Shown here: positions 42,640-51,304 of the stretch, in pieces
Layout: each line of letters starts with the position of its first letter
How positions within the stretch are numbered: the stretch's first letter is position 1
Source of the DNA: Polyangiaceae bacterium
GTDB lineage: Bacteria; Myxococcota_A; Polyangia; Polyangiales; Polyangiaceae
Direction: 5' to 3'
Assembly: GCA_016719945.1 (NCBI GenBank)
Contig: JADJYE010000002.1
Location: 372,001-436,000 of the forward strand
DNA length: 64,000 nt
Position numbers and translations under genes: made by a program
Notes under the pieces: generated by a model
Told to the model about the DNA's origin: nothing
Seen by the model: the letters and a program-made list of their open reading frames with translations, nothing else
The model's database searches: none

Positions 42640-43971
42640 TCAGCTCCCGAGCAGCTCGCGGATCTTCGCGCCGAGCTGCTCGAGCCCGGCGTCGAGCCGC
42701 TTCTTGTCCCAATCGACCGTCACCATCGTGGTCTCAGCTCGATTCTTGAGCTTGGCGTCCAAGAACGCGTCGACGAGCCCTGCCGAGTCGAACGAGGTCA
42801 AGGCGGGGACGTCCTTCGCGTCGACCCTGACCTGCTCCCACGCCTCGGTGAGGGTCGCCTCGCGCGCGCCGGCCGTCGGCAAGACCTCGATGGTGATCAC
42901 GCCGGACCTCTTGAACCGCAGGTGTCCGGTCATCTTCTGGGTCACCTTGCAGGCGGCCTTGAGGTGCTCGAGCTTGTCCTCTGACACCCCCGCGAGGGGG
43001 GGCGCGCGTCCGACGGGGTCCTTCGAGAAGGCTTCGAACACGGCGCGATCGATCACGAACGAGACCGCCCCGGAGCTGGCGAGCGCGAGGTCCTTGTAGG
43101 CGTCGGAGGGCTCGGTCGCCGCCCTGAGGATCTCGTCGTTGTTCGCGATGAGCAGCGTCGTGTCCTCGGCCTGCGCGATGAAGAGGGACGGGCCCTTCAG
43201 CGTGTCCCCGTCGAGCGTGAAGCCCTCGACGCCCTCCTCGTCGAGGAAGGCCTTGAGGCCGCTGACGAACTTCTTCTTGCCCCGGCCCAGATCGAAGTTT
43301 CCGCCGATCAGCACCACCCAGCTGTCCGCGGTCTTTGTCGCGTAGATGATCTCGCGCACGTCGTTCTTGAGGTCGATGCCCGTGTGCTTCTTGAGCCGGT
43401 CGAGGCGGCTGTTCGCCGCCGACGAACCATCGAGCGCGCCGAGCAGGTGCTGGCGGAACGGCTTGTAGGTGTACAGCTCCCGTCCGTCGAAGCGGACCGC
43501 CAGCGAGGTGCCCGCGGGGATGTGGTGGGGCGCGGTAGGCCGGTAGCGCCAGACGAAAAAATAGAAGACCAGCGGCCCTGTCACCGAGAGCGCGAAGATG
43601 GCGCCGATGACCCAGTAGAGCAGCGCTCTGCGCTTCGGCTTCGCGGCCTCCGCTTCGGGCGGCGCCTCCCCTTCGCCCTCGTCGGGGGCGGTGGAGCGGG
43701 CCTCGGGCTCGAGGTCCGGGTGGGTCGAGCGGTCGCCGGCGGCGATGGGCTCGGTCAGCGTGCTTCGACCGTCGTCCGTCGGGGGCGGCAGGGTCGCCGC
43801 CAGCCTGTGCTCGCCGCCCGCGGCCGACGCGCTCGCGCCGCTGGCGCCCGGTTCGTCGAGCACCGTGTCGTCCGGCTCCTCGAGGACCGTGTCCCGCGGC
43901 TCGTCGATCGTCGTGTCGTTGGGAGCCGCGTCGTCGGCGCTCGTGCCCGCCATGCGGCTGCAGTATTGCAC
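42640..43971 (-). CDS. Single-pass membrane protein with acidic N-terminal tail
   Basis: This is a 443-residue protein. A disordered, Asp/Glu/Ala-rich cytoplasmic tail of about 110 residues contains repeats like DTVL(E/D)EP. One transmembrane helix follows (LLYWVIGAIFALSVTGPLVFYFFVW) and then an outer domain of about 300 residues (AGTSLAVRFDGRELYTY, WVVLIGGNFDLGRGKKKFV, DTTLLIANNDEILRAATEP, SSGAVSFVIDRAVFEAF). The outer domain resembles that of the 46208-47134 lipoprotein in its alternating strand motifs. The tail has many Thr and Asp-Glu contexts, so kinase phosphorylation is possible but unproven. ATG 43953 is an alternative start. It is divergent from the FHA-ABC gene. Confidence 0.75.
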   Translation of the reverse strand: MQYCSRMAGTSADDAAPNDTTIDEPRDTVLEEPDDTVLDEPGASGASASAAGGEHRLAATLPPPTDDGRSTLTEPIAAGDRSTHPDLEPEARSTAPDEGEGEAPPEAEAAKPKRRALLYWVIGAIFALSVTGPLVFYFFVWRYRPTAPHHIPAGTSLAVRFDGRELYTYKPFRQHLLGALDGSSAANSRLDRLKKHTGIDLKNDVREIIYATKTADSWVVLIGGNFDLGRGKKKFVSGLKAFLDEEGVEGFTLDGDTLKGPSLFIAQAEDTTLLIANNDEILRAATEPSDAYKDLALASSGAVSFVIDRAVFEAFSKDPVGRAPPLAGVSEDKLEHLKAACKVTQKMTGHLRFKRSGVITIEVLPTAGAREATLTEAWEQVRVDAKDVPALTSFDSAGLVDAFLDAKLKNRAETTMVTVDWDKKRLDAGLEQLGAKIRELLGS

Positions 43972-44038
43972 AGGCTCCGCGCGCGCGAGGTGACTACGGG
44001 TCGACGCCGGAGCTCAGGGTGTCGTAAGGAGCCTTCGG

Positions 44039-46201
44039 ATGCCTCCGCCGCCGCCCCCGCCTCCACCCGGCCGCCAGCGCGCCGTCGTCGCCGTCGAGCG
44101 GACGGTCGTCGCGCGCGGCGCGCGGGAGCCCAGCGCGGCGGGCGCGCTGGTGGGAGCCCCGGTCGCCGAGCTCGATCTCGACCGGCCCGCGACGATCATC
44201 GGCCGCGATGGCGCGCACGTGGCGCTCGACAGCCCGGTCGTCTCGCGCGCTCACGCCGTCATTCGGCGCCTGCCCGACGGCACGCACTCGCTCGAGGACC
44301 TGCGCTCGATGAACGGCACCTTCATCGGTGCACAGCGGGTGCGCCACGTGCGGCTGAAGCAAGGGGACGTCGCGCGCATCGGCCCCTACGAGATCGTCTA
44401 CAAGGGCGCCACCGCCGCGGTCCACGATCTGCGCGGCGCGCTCCGCCTCGACGTGCGCAGCCTCGGGCGCCGGGTGAGTCGCGGCCGGTGGATCCTCCGC
44501 GACGTCTCGCTCTCCATCTTTCCGCGAGAGTTCGTCGCCCTCGTGGGCGGCAGCGGCGCGGGCAAATCGACGCTGATGAAGCTGATGAGCGCGCAGGCGT
44601 CTCCCAGCTCAGGCATCGTCCAATACAACGGCGACGACGCCCACGAGGGCTTCGATCGGTACCGCGCCATCGTCGGCTACGTCCCCCAAGACGACATCCT
44701 CCACCGCGGGCTGCCGGTGCGCCGCGCCCTGCGCTATGCCGCCAGCCTCCGCCTGCCCCCCGACACCTCGAAGGCGGAGCGCGCCACGCGCATCGAGCGC
44801 GCGCTCTCGGAGGTCGACATGCTCGAGCACGCCGACAAGACGATCTCCGAGCTCTCGGGCGGGCAGCGCAAGCGCGTCAGCATCGCGTCCGAGCTGCTCG
44901 CAGACCCTGCGCTCTTCTTCCTCGACGAGCCCACGAGCGGCCTCGATCCAGGCCTCGAGAAGAAGATGATGAAGACGCTGCGCAGGCTCGCGAGCGCGGG
45001 GCGGACGGTGGTCCTCGTCACCCACGCGACCGCCAACCTCACGGAGTGCGATCACGTGGCGTTCCTCGCCGACGGGCGGCTCGTCTACTTCGGGCCGCCG
45101 CGCGACGCGCTCGGATTCTTCCGCGTCGACAGCGGCGACATGGCCGACATCTACGCGAAGCTCGAGGGCAGCGCCGTGCCGACGAGCCTCGAGCGCTGGC
45201 GCGTCGCGACGCTCGAGCTCCGCTTCAACGAGAAGGAGCTGCGGGCGGCCGCCGACGAGGGCAAGGCTCCGACGCTCGCCTCGCTCTGGGAGGCGACCTT
45301 CCAGCGCTCGACGCTCTACGCCAAGTGGGTGATCGAGCGGCTCGCGACCCTGCCTCGCGAGGAGACCGCGGCGGCGCGCGTCTTCCGCCTCCCGCGAGCG
45401 TCCCGCCTCCGCCAATATTGGGTGCTCACCGCGCGCTACGTCGATCTCCTCGTGCGCGACTGGAAGAACCTCGCGGTCCTGCTGCTCCAGGCCCCGCTCA
45501 TCGGCTACCTGACGACGCTCGTCGCTGCGAAGGACGCGATCATCGGGATGAAGCCGGTCTCCGCCGAGGCGAAGACGGTGCTCTTCTTGCTGGCGACGGT
45601 CTCGGCTTGGTTCGGCGTGATCAACGCGTCGCGCGAGATCGCCAAGGAGACCCCGATCTTCGCGCGCGAGCGGCTCGCGGGGGTCCGCATCTCGGCGTAC
45701 CTCGGCTCGAAGCTCACCGTCTTGGCGCTGTTCGTCGCGGCCCAGAGCGCGATCATGCTGGCCATCATCGGCAGCGCGGTCGACTTCCCGGTGAACGGCG
45801 TCGCGTTCGGAGCCGCCAGCGAGCTGTTCGCGACGACCTTCCTCTCTGCCTTCGCCGCGCTGTCGCTCGGGCTGTTCGTCTCGGCCGCCGCCCGCTCTGC
45901 GGACCGCGCGATCTCGGCGATCCCGATGGCGCTCGTGCCGCAGATCCTGTTCTCGGGGGTGCTCTTCCCGCTGGGCCAAGAGGGCTCCGTGATGCGGGTC
46001 CTGTCGTGGTTCACGATCTCGCGCTGGTCGACCGACGCCTACGGCGTCACCGTGCACCTGTCGCGCTTCCCCGACCTGCAGAAGAGCGCCGAGTACACGT
46101 TCACCCAGGATGCGCTGTTCGAGAAGTGGGCCTACCTCGGCGCTCACTCGATGGTGTACATCGCGCTCGCGGCGATCGTCCTGTCACGGCGAAACCGCTG
46201 A
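44039..46201 (+). CDS. FHA-ABC transporter fusion (ABCG-type)
   Basis: This is a 720-residue protein. An N-terminal FHA domain (about residues 45-120) contains IIGRDGAHV, SRAHAVIRR and MNGTFIGAQRV, which bind phosphothreonine. An ABC ATPase domain (about 140-360) follows, with Walker A GGSGAGKST near 170, signature ELSGGQRKRVSIA near 270, Walker B LFFLDEPTSGLD near 293 and VTHA. A C-terminal ABC2-type membrane domain (about 470-720) has six hydrophobic segments. It should be a half-transporter, acting as a dimer, whose activity or assembly is controlled by phosphoprotein binding. A Pro run at the start (MPPPPPPPPP) is a coding microsatellite. The substrate is unknown. Confidence 0.92.
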   Translation: MPPPPPPPPPGRQRAVVAVERTVVARGAREPSAAGALVGAPVAELDLDRPATIIGRDGAHVALDSPVVSRAHAVIRRLPDGTHSLEDLRSMNGTFIGAQRVRHVRLKQGDVARIGPYEIVYKGATAAVHDLRGALRLDVRSLGRRVSRGRWILRDVSLSIFPREFVALVGGSGAGKSTLMKLMSAQASPSSGIVQYNGDDAHEGFDRYRAIVGYVPQDDILHRGLPVRRALRYAASLRLPPDTSKAERATRIERALSEVDMLEHADKTISELSGGQRKRVSIASELLADPALFFLDEPTSGLDPGLEKKMMKTLRRLASAGRTVVLVTHATANLTECDHVAFLADGRLVYFGPPRDALGFFRVDSGDMADIYAKLEGSAVPTSLERWRVATLELRFNEKELRAAADEGKAPTLASLWEATFQRSTLYAKWVIERLATLPREETAAARVFRLPRASRLRQYWVLTARYVDLLVRDWKNLAVLLLQAPLIGYLTTLVAAKDAIIGMKPVSAEAKTVLFLLATVSAWFGVINASREIAKETPIFARERLAGVRISAYLGSKLTVLALFVAAQSAIMLAIIGSAVDFPVNGVAFGAASELFATTFLSAFAALSLGLFVSAAARSADRAISAIPMALVPQILFSGVLFPLGQEGSVMRVLSWFTISRWSTDAYGVTVHLSRFPDLQKSAEYTFTQDALFEKWAYLGAHSMVYIALAAIVLSRRNR

Positions 46202-46207
46202 GCTCCG

Positions 46208-47134
46208 TCAGCCGTCAGCGCCTGCCTGGGCCGGCTCGAGCAACGCCGCGACGTCCTCGATGGCGAGCCGCGAGGTCGCGCGCACGACCGCGCCGAGCTT
46301 CTCGAGCTGCATCTTCTTGAGCAGCTTGGACGCCCCGTCGCCGCTCGCGCCCTCGCGGAACACGTCCAAGAAGCGCCTCACCTTGTCCGCCGCCGCCTCG
46401 CTCTTGGCGATGATCTCGGCGTCCACTCGCAGCCCGTCGTCGTTGACGTTCAAGAGCATTTTTACACGCTGCACCTGGGACAGGAGCCGGGCCAAGCTCG
46501 GGAACTTCCGCTCGAGCTCCGCCGGCAGCCGCTTCGGGCGCACGTCTGCGCTCACCAGGCCCTCGGCGACCGGCTGGCCGCGGCGCTCGTCCGCGCCGTC
46601 TCTCAGCACGCGCGAGACGGCGTCGGTCTCCATCGGGCTCACGAACGCCGTCGCGCGCTGGTCGAGGATCACGATCGCGTCGGTCTCGGAGCGCGCAGCG
46701 GTCACCGTGCGCACGAACATCCGGACGCGGTCGTTCGGAGTCCGCCGCTCTTCGAAGCCCTCGGGAGGCTTCTCGAGGCCCTTCGGCTCCCCCTCGATCA
46801 CGATCACGTGATCGCCGGCGTCGAGGTCGCCAGCTCGCACCGCCACCAGCACCGTGCGGCCGCGCGCGAGCGCCTGTTCGAGGTGAAGGTCTCCGCCGTA
46901 GCGCGCCTTCAGCTCATCCTCGAGGCGCGCGCCGAGCGTTCGGCGGAGGCGCTCCAGGTCGACGCGCAACACGACGTCGAGGTCCGCGGGCACGAGCTCG
47001 TTCGGGAGCAAGCGCCTCGACAGCGGCTGGTCGGGCGAGCGAGGGACGCCGCCCTTGGGGACCTCCGCGCAGCCGCTCGCGGCCGCGGCGACGCCGAGCA
47101 CGAGGCGCCTGCGGCCGAGGCGCGGCGGACTCAC
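46208..47134 (-). CDS. Lipoprotein, last gene of the ddl-aroA-cmk operon
   Basis: This is a 308-residue exported protein with an Arg-rich start and a lipobox-like AAASGC. The mature part is alpha/beta with no known motif: LVPADLDVVLRVDLERLRRTLGARLEDEL, TVLVAVRAGDLDAGDHVIVIEGEP, DAIVILDQRATAFVSP. It shows a family-like resemblance to the outer domain encoded at 42640-43971. The GTG start overlaps the stop of cmk. Its place in this core biosynthetic operon may be accidental or may mark a lineage-specific arrangement. Confidence 0.7.
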   Translation of the reverse strand: MSPPRLGRRRLVLGVAAAASGCAEVPKGGVPRSPDQPLSRRLLPNELVPADLDVVLRVDLERLRRTLGARLEDELKARYGGDLHLEQALARGRTVLVAVRAGDLDAGDHVIVIEGEPKGLEKPPEGFEERRTPNDRVRMFVRTVTAARSETDAIVILDQRATAFVSPMETDAVSRVLRDGADERRGQPVAEGLVSADVRPKRLPAELERKFPSLARLLSQVQRVKMLLNVNDDGLRVDAEIIAKSEAAADKVRRFLDVFREGASGDGASKLLKKMQLEKLGAVVRATSRLAIEDVAALLEPAQAGADG

Positions 47135-47852
47135 CGCGCGGCTTCGCGGGTGGAGACCTCGCGCACGATGAGCTCCACCACGTCGTCGATCGACATCTTC
47201 GATGAGTCGACGAGCACGGCGTCGTCGGCCTGCTTGAGCGGCGCGACGGGGCGATCGGTGTCCGCGCGGTCACGGCGGATGACGTCCTCCAGCGTCTCGT
47301 CGAACGTCACCTTCGTGCCCTTGCCCTGGAGCTCGGCGTGGCGGCGCCCGGCGCGCTGCTCGGCGCTGGCGGTGAGGAAAACTTCGCGTCGGCGCCGGGG
47401 AACACGACGGTCCCGATGTCTCGGCCCTCGAGCACGGCGCCGCCCTGCTCGCCCGCCTGGCGCTGCATCGCGAGCAGCGCGGCCCGGACCTCGGGGATGG
47501 CCGACACGCGGCTCGCGCCGAGGCTCACCTCGGGCGAACGAATTTCGTGGGAGACGTCCTCGCCGTCGAGGAGCGTGCGGCCGCTCGGCTCGAGCTCGAT
47601 CTTTCGCGCAGAGGCCAGGCGCGTGGCGAGCGCCCCGATCGCCGCCTCGGTGTCGTTCGAGAGCGGCGGGGCGCCTGTCAGCGTCTCGGGCAGGAGCCCT
47701 GTGCGCGCCGCGGCCAACGCCACGCACCTGTACATCGCGCCGGTGTCGATGAGGACGTACCCGAGCCGCTCGGCGACTCGCTTGGCGACGGTGCTCTTGC
47801 CCGCGCCGGCGGGGCCGTCGATCGCCACGATGAGGCGGGCGCGGTTCACCAT
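47131..47852 (-). CDS. cmk: Cytidylate kinase, interrupted by a one-base frameshift
   Basis: The first frame from ATG 47852 has the P-loop IVAIDGPAGAGKST, the substrate region IDTGAMYRCVAL and LEGRDIGTVVFPGADAK. The second frame carries VFLTASAEQRAGRRHAE, RRDRADTDRPVAPLKQADDA and VDSSKMSIDDVVE, ending at 47131. The break is at an A4 run (47378-47381 on the plus strand, T4 in the gene). One inserted base gives about 240 residues, the usual length. The enzyme phosphorylates CMP and dCMP and is normally essential, so a sequencing error is the simplest explanation. It lies between aroA and a lipoprotein gene whose start overlaps its stop. Confidence 0.9.
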
Positions 47853-47894
47853 GACGATCGTCGTTTAGCAGGAGGAGGGCCCCGCCACCACCGG

Positions 47895-49241
47895 TTAGAC
47901 GGCGCGAACGCTCGCGCCGAGCGCGCGCATCGTCCCTGCGAAGCGGGGGAAGCTCGTCGCCACGGCGTCGACGCCCAGCACCCGGCAGGGTCCGTCGGCA
48001 CACAGCGCCAGGACCGCGGCGCTCATCGCGATGCGATGGTCGCCGCAGCAGTCGACCGTCGCCGCGGACAGCGGTCCGTCGGGGCGACCCTCGATCACCA
48101 GCCCGCTCCGCGTCTCCTCCACGCCGACCCCGAAAGCCCGCAGCACCTCGGCCATGCAGGCCAGGCGATCGCTCTCTTTGACCCGAAGCTCCGAGGCGTC
48201 CGCGATGATCGTGGTCCCGCGGGCTCGCGCCGCGAGCGCGCTCAAGATGGGGATCTCGTCGATCGAGCGGGCGACCAGCTCCCCCGCGAGGGTCGCGCCG
48301 TGCAGCTCCGAGAAGCCCGCGCGCGCGGCGCCGATGGGCTCGCCGAGCTCGTAGCGCTCCGGGGCGAGCTCGACCCGCCCCCCCAACAGTCTCAGTGCAT
48401 CGACGAAGCCGGCGCGCGTCGGGTTCGCGCCAACGGCGCGCACGCCGATCTCGCTGCCCGGGATCAACGAGGCGGCCGCGAGCAGGAACGCGGCCGCGGA
48501 CAGGTCGCCCGGCACCGTCAGCGAAAACGCCGGCAGAGAGCCTGAGAACGCGTGGCCGTCGAGCGAGACGACCGACCCGACCCGCTCGATCGGCACGCCG
48601 AGCCCGTCGAGCATCCGCTCGGTGTGGTCACGGGAGACGACCGGCTCCCGGACGATCGTGTTGCCGTCGGCCCACAGCCCCGACAGCAAGAGGGCGCTCT
48701 TCACCTGGGCGCTCGCGATCGGGGACTCGAACGCGAGCGCGCTGAGCACGTTGGGCGCAGGCAGGGGACCGATCTCGAGCGGCGCCGTGACGTCGCCGGG
48801 GCGGCTCGGATCGAGCGCGCCCTCGAGGCGCGCACCGCGCTGCCGCAGCGGCCCGACGATCCGCGCCATCGGACGTCTGGAGAGGGAGGCGTCGCCGATC
48901 AGCACCGTACGGAACCGCTGGGCCGCGAGCACACCCGCCAGCAGGCGCATGGTCGTGCCAGAGTTTCCGCAGTCGATCGGCTCGGCGGGGGCGGTCAGGC
49001 CGAGCAGGCCGGTGCCCGTGATCCGCAGCTCCGCGCCCTGCTCGGACACCCGCGCACCGAGGGCTCGGATGGCGGCGAGCGTCGAGCGGTTGTCTTCCCC
49101 CATGTGGGGACAAACCACGACGCTCTCACCCTCGGCGATGGCAGCGAGGAGGAGAGCGCGGTGGGTGATGCTCTTGTCGCTCGGGACCGGGACGACCCCG
49201 GTGAGCGGTTTGTGCTGAGGCTCGACGACGAGATCGGTCAC
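47895..49241 (-). CDS. aroA: 3-phosphoshikimate 1-carboxyvinyltransferase (EPSP synthase)
   Basis: This 448-residue enzyme transfers enolpyruvate from PEP to shikimate-3-phosphate in aromatic amino acid synthesis. Family motifs are VPVPSDKSITHRALLLAA near the N-terminus, DCGNSGTTMRLLAGVLA, LIGDASLSRRPM, VPGDLSAAAF, ELRVKESDRLA and DHRIAMSAAVLAL. The length is normal. The start GTG at 49241 overlaps the ddl stop (GTGA), and the longer upstream frame is inside ddl. The next gene, cmk, follows 42 bases later. Confidence 0.96.
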   Translation of the reverse strand: MTDLVVEPQHKPLTGVVPVPSDKSITHRALLLAAIAEGESVVVCPHMGEDNRSTLAAIRALGARVSEQGAELRITGTGLLGLTAPAEPIDCGNSGTTMRLLAGVLAAQRFRTVLIGDASLSRRPMARIVGPLRQRGARLEGALDPSRPGDVTAPLEIGPLPAPNVLSALAFESPIASAQVKSALLLSGLWADGNTIVREPVVSRDHTERMLDGLGVPIERVGSVVSLDGHAFSGSLPAFSLTVPGDLSAAAFLLAAASLIPGSEIGVRAVGANPTRAGFVDALRLLGGRVELAPERYELGEPIGAARAGFSELHGATLAGELVARSIDEIPILSALAARARGTTIIADASELRVKESDRLACMAEVLRAFGVGVEETRSGLVIEGRPDGPLSAATVDCCGDHRIAMSAAVLALCADGPCRVLGVDAVATSFPRFAGTMRALGASVRAV

Positions 49242-50257
49242 GCGATCTTCGCGATACGCGAGCTCTCCTTCTCGAACAAGCCGGAAGCCTGGCGGCGGGT
49301 CACGAGGGGCCTGCGGCTCGAGGCGTGCAGGCGCGCCCCCTCGAGGATCGACTCGCACAGCATGCCGAAGTCGTACCCGGCCGCGCTGGCGATCTTCGGC
49401 AGCAGGCTCGTCTCGGTCATTCCCGGGAGGGTGTTGACCTCGAGCACGTATTCGTTCTCCCCGCGGGTCACGAGGAGATCGACGCGGCAGGGGCCGCTGC
49501 AGCCGAGCGCCCGCGCCGCGCGATCTGCGAGGTTGAGCACCCCCCGGTAGCGGGTCGCCGAGATGCGCGCGGGCATGAAGTACTCCGTCATCCCGGGCGT
49601 GTACTTCGCCTCGTAGTCGTAGATCCCGCTCTTCGGGACGATCTCGATCGCCCCGAGCGGACGGCCGTGGAGGATGCCCACGTTGATCTCGATGCCGTCG
49701 ATGAAGCGCTCGACGATGGCGACCTCGTCCAGCTCGAGGGCGAGCTCGATGCTCTGCGCGAGCTCGGCGATGTTGTCCGCCTTGCGCACTCCGAGGCTCG
49801 AGCCCTCCCCACGCGGCTTCACGATCACCGGGAAGCCGAACGAGCCGTGCGTCGTCTCGAGGTCGCCCAGGTCGTCCTCGGCGGTGACCATGTAGTACGG
49901 CGGGGTCGGCACGTTGTGCAGCCGGAACAGCTCCTTGGCCTTGAGCTTGTCCATCGCGAGCGCGCTGGCGAGCACGCTCGAGCCGGTGTAGGGCACACCC
50001 AAGAGCTCGAGCAACCCCTAGACGCAGCCGTCCTCACCGTAACGCCCGTGGAGGGCGAGGAAAGCGACGTCGATCCCCGCCGACTGGATGGCCGCGGCGG
50101 TCATCGACGCCTCGCTCGTGAGCTCGACGCGGACCACCTGATGGCCGCGAGACTCGAGGGCGGCGGCGACGGCATTCCCGGACCGCAGCGAAACCTCGCG
50201 CTCGCCCGATGAGCCGCCCATGATCACGCCCACTCGCCTCGGCCCGACTCGATTCAT
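49238..50257 (-). CDS. ddl: D-alanine--D-alanine ligase with in-frame amber codon
   Basis: Read through one TAG at 50018-50020, the frame gives a complete 339-residue ATP-grasp ligase: VGVIMGGSSGEREVSLRSG at the N-terminus, HGRYGEDGCV-stop-GLLELLGVPYTGSSV, PVIVKPRGEGSSLGV, and the ATP/Mg site EVNTLPGMTETSLLPK. The stop replaces residue 80, which is Gln in the conserved family motif EDGxxQGxLE; CAG to TAG is a single change. It would synthesise D-Ala-D-Ala for peptidoglycan. Alternatives are a sequencing error, a decayed copy with another ddl elsewhere, or suppression. The ATG is supported by GGAGG. It heads the ddl-aroA-cmk operon. Confidence 0.9.
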
Positions 50258-50402
50258 CTGTACCTCCACGGCTGTTCGAACGCGCGACGACGGCGCGCGC
50301 ATCCTTCGACGCGCCGTTCGATGAGCGCGTGTCGACGACCGACGGCGCTACCAGGCGTGGCGAGTCCGGTCAAACTTTCAGCGGGCGACCCACATCCCCA
50401 GG

Positions 50403-51176
50403 TCAGGCGATCTCGACGAGCAGGCAGGTGATGTTGTCCTTGCCGCCCCGGTTGTTCGCCAGCTTGATGAACTGCTCGACCGCCTGGTCTCCGCCGATCG
50501 CCGCGACCGCCGCGATCTCGTCGAGCTGCAGGTAACCGTGGAGGCCGTCGCTGCAGAGCATGTATTTGTCGCCAGAGGCCATCGGGTAGATGTTCGTGTC
50601 GACCTCGACGTACTCGCGGTTGCCGACGGCGCGGGTGATGACGTTCTTGTGAGGGCTCGCCTTGGCCTCGTTCTCGCTGATGAGGCCCTGCTTGAGCTGC
50701 CACGCGATGAGCGTGTGGTCCTCTGTCAGCTGGACAGCTTCGTTCTGGCGCACCCTGTAGACCCGGCTGTCGCCGACCTGGCCCGTCACGAACGAGTCCC
50801 CGAGGACCATGGCGCAGCTGATGGTGGTGCCCATCCCGCTCTTGTCCTTCTCGAACTGCGCCATGCCGAAGACCATGTACGTCGCGGCCTGGATGGCCCC
50901 CTCGAGCAGGCGACAGGCAGCGCGACCCCGCTCTTCGTCCAAGGGCTGGTGCAGATCTCCGAGGCCGCCGACGCCTCGCTTGACCATGCCGTAGACGGTG
51001 TCGACGGCCTCGCCGCTGGCGACCTCGCCCGCGGCGTGCCCGCCCATGCCGTCGGCGACGATGAACAGCCTGAGCTGATCATCGCGAAAGAAGGCGTCCT
51101 CGTTCAGCTTTCGATGTCGACCGATGTCACTCTTGCCGTAGGAGCGCACATTCGGACGCCAAGCCGGGTAGTTCAT
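50403..51176 (-). CDS. PP2C-type Ser/Thr protein phosphatase
   Basis: This 257-residue PPM-family phosphatase has all core metal motifs: GRHRKLNEDAFF, IVADGMGGHAAGE, GMGTT, GQVGDSRVYR, MLCSDGLHGYL and GGKDNITCLLVEI. It should remove phosphate from Ser/Thr with Mn or Mg, probably opposing kinases such as those at 23911-25959 and 29968-33780. ATG 51176 is chosen over an upstream in-frame extension that lacks homology. It is divergent from the FIST-protein gene. Confidence 0.93.
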   Translation of the reverse strand: MNYPAWRPNVRSYGKSDIGRHRKLNEDAFFRDDQLRLFIVADGMGGHAAGEVASGEAVDTVYGMVKRGVGGLGDLHQPLDEERGRAACRLLEGAIQAATYMVFGMAQFEKDKSGMGTTISCAMVLGDSFVTGQVGDSRVYRVRQNEAVQLTEDHTLIAWQLKQGLISENEAKASPHKNVITRAVGNREYVEVDTNIYPMASGDKYMLCSDGLHGYLQLDEIAAVAAIGGDQAVEQFIKLANNRGGKDNITCLLVEIA

Positions 51177-51304
51177 TGGGGGAGCTTGCCGGGCGACTCG
51201 TTGCGGATCCCCCAAGGTTTGTTTCCCAGGGGATTCCCAGCGCTTCACCATACCCGGCCTTGCCAAGCATTGTCGAGCTAGACTCACACCGAGCTACCCC
51301 CATC

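Noticed and set aside
43384..46320. 978-codon open frame overlapping the FHA-ABC gene
   Set aside because: It is a shadow frame: Arg/Pro/Ala-rich, no motifs, while the overlapping frame has complete FHA and ABC motifs.
50018..50020. Pyrrolysine or other recoding at the ddl amber codon
   Set aside because: No recoding machinery is visible in the window, and Gln is the conserved residue, so CAG to TAG error or mutation is simpler. Kept only as a minor alternative.
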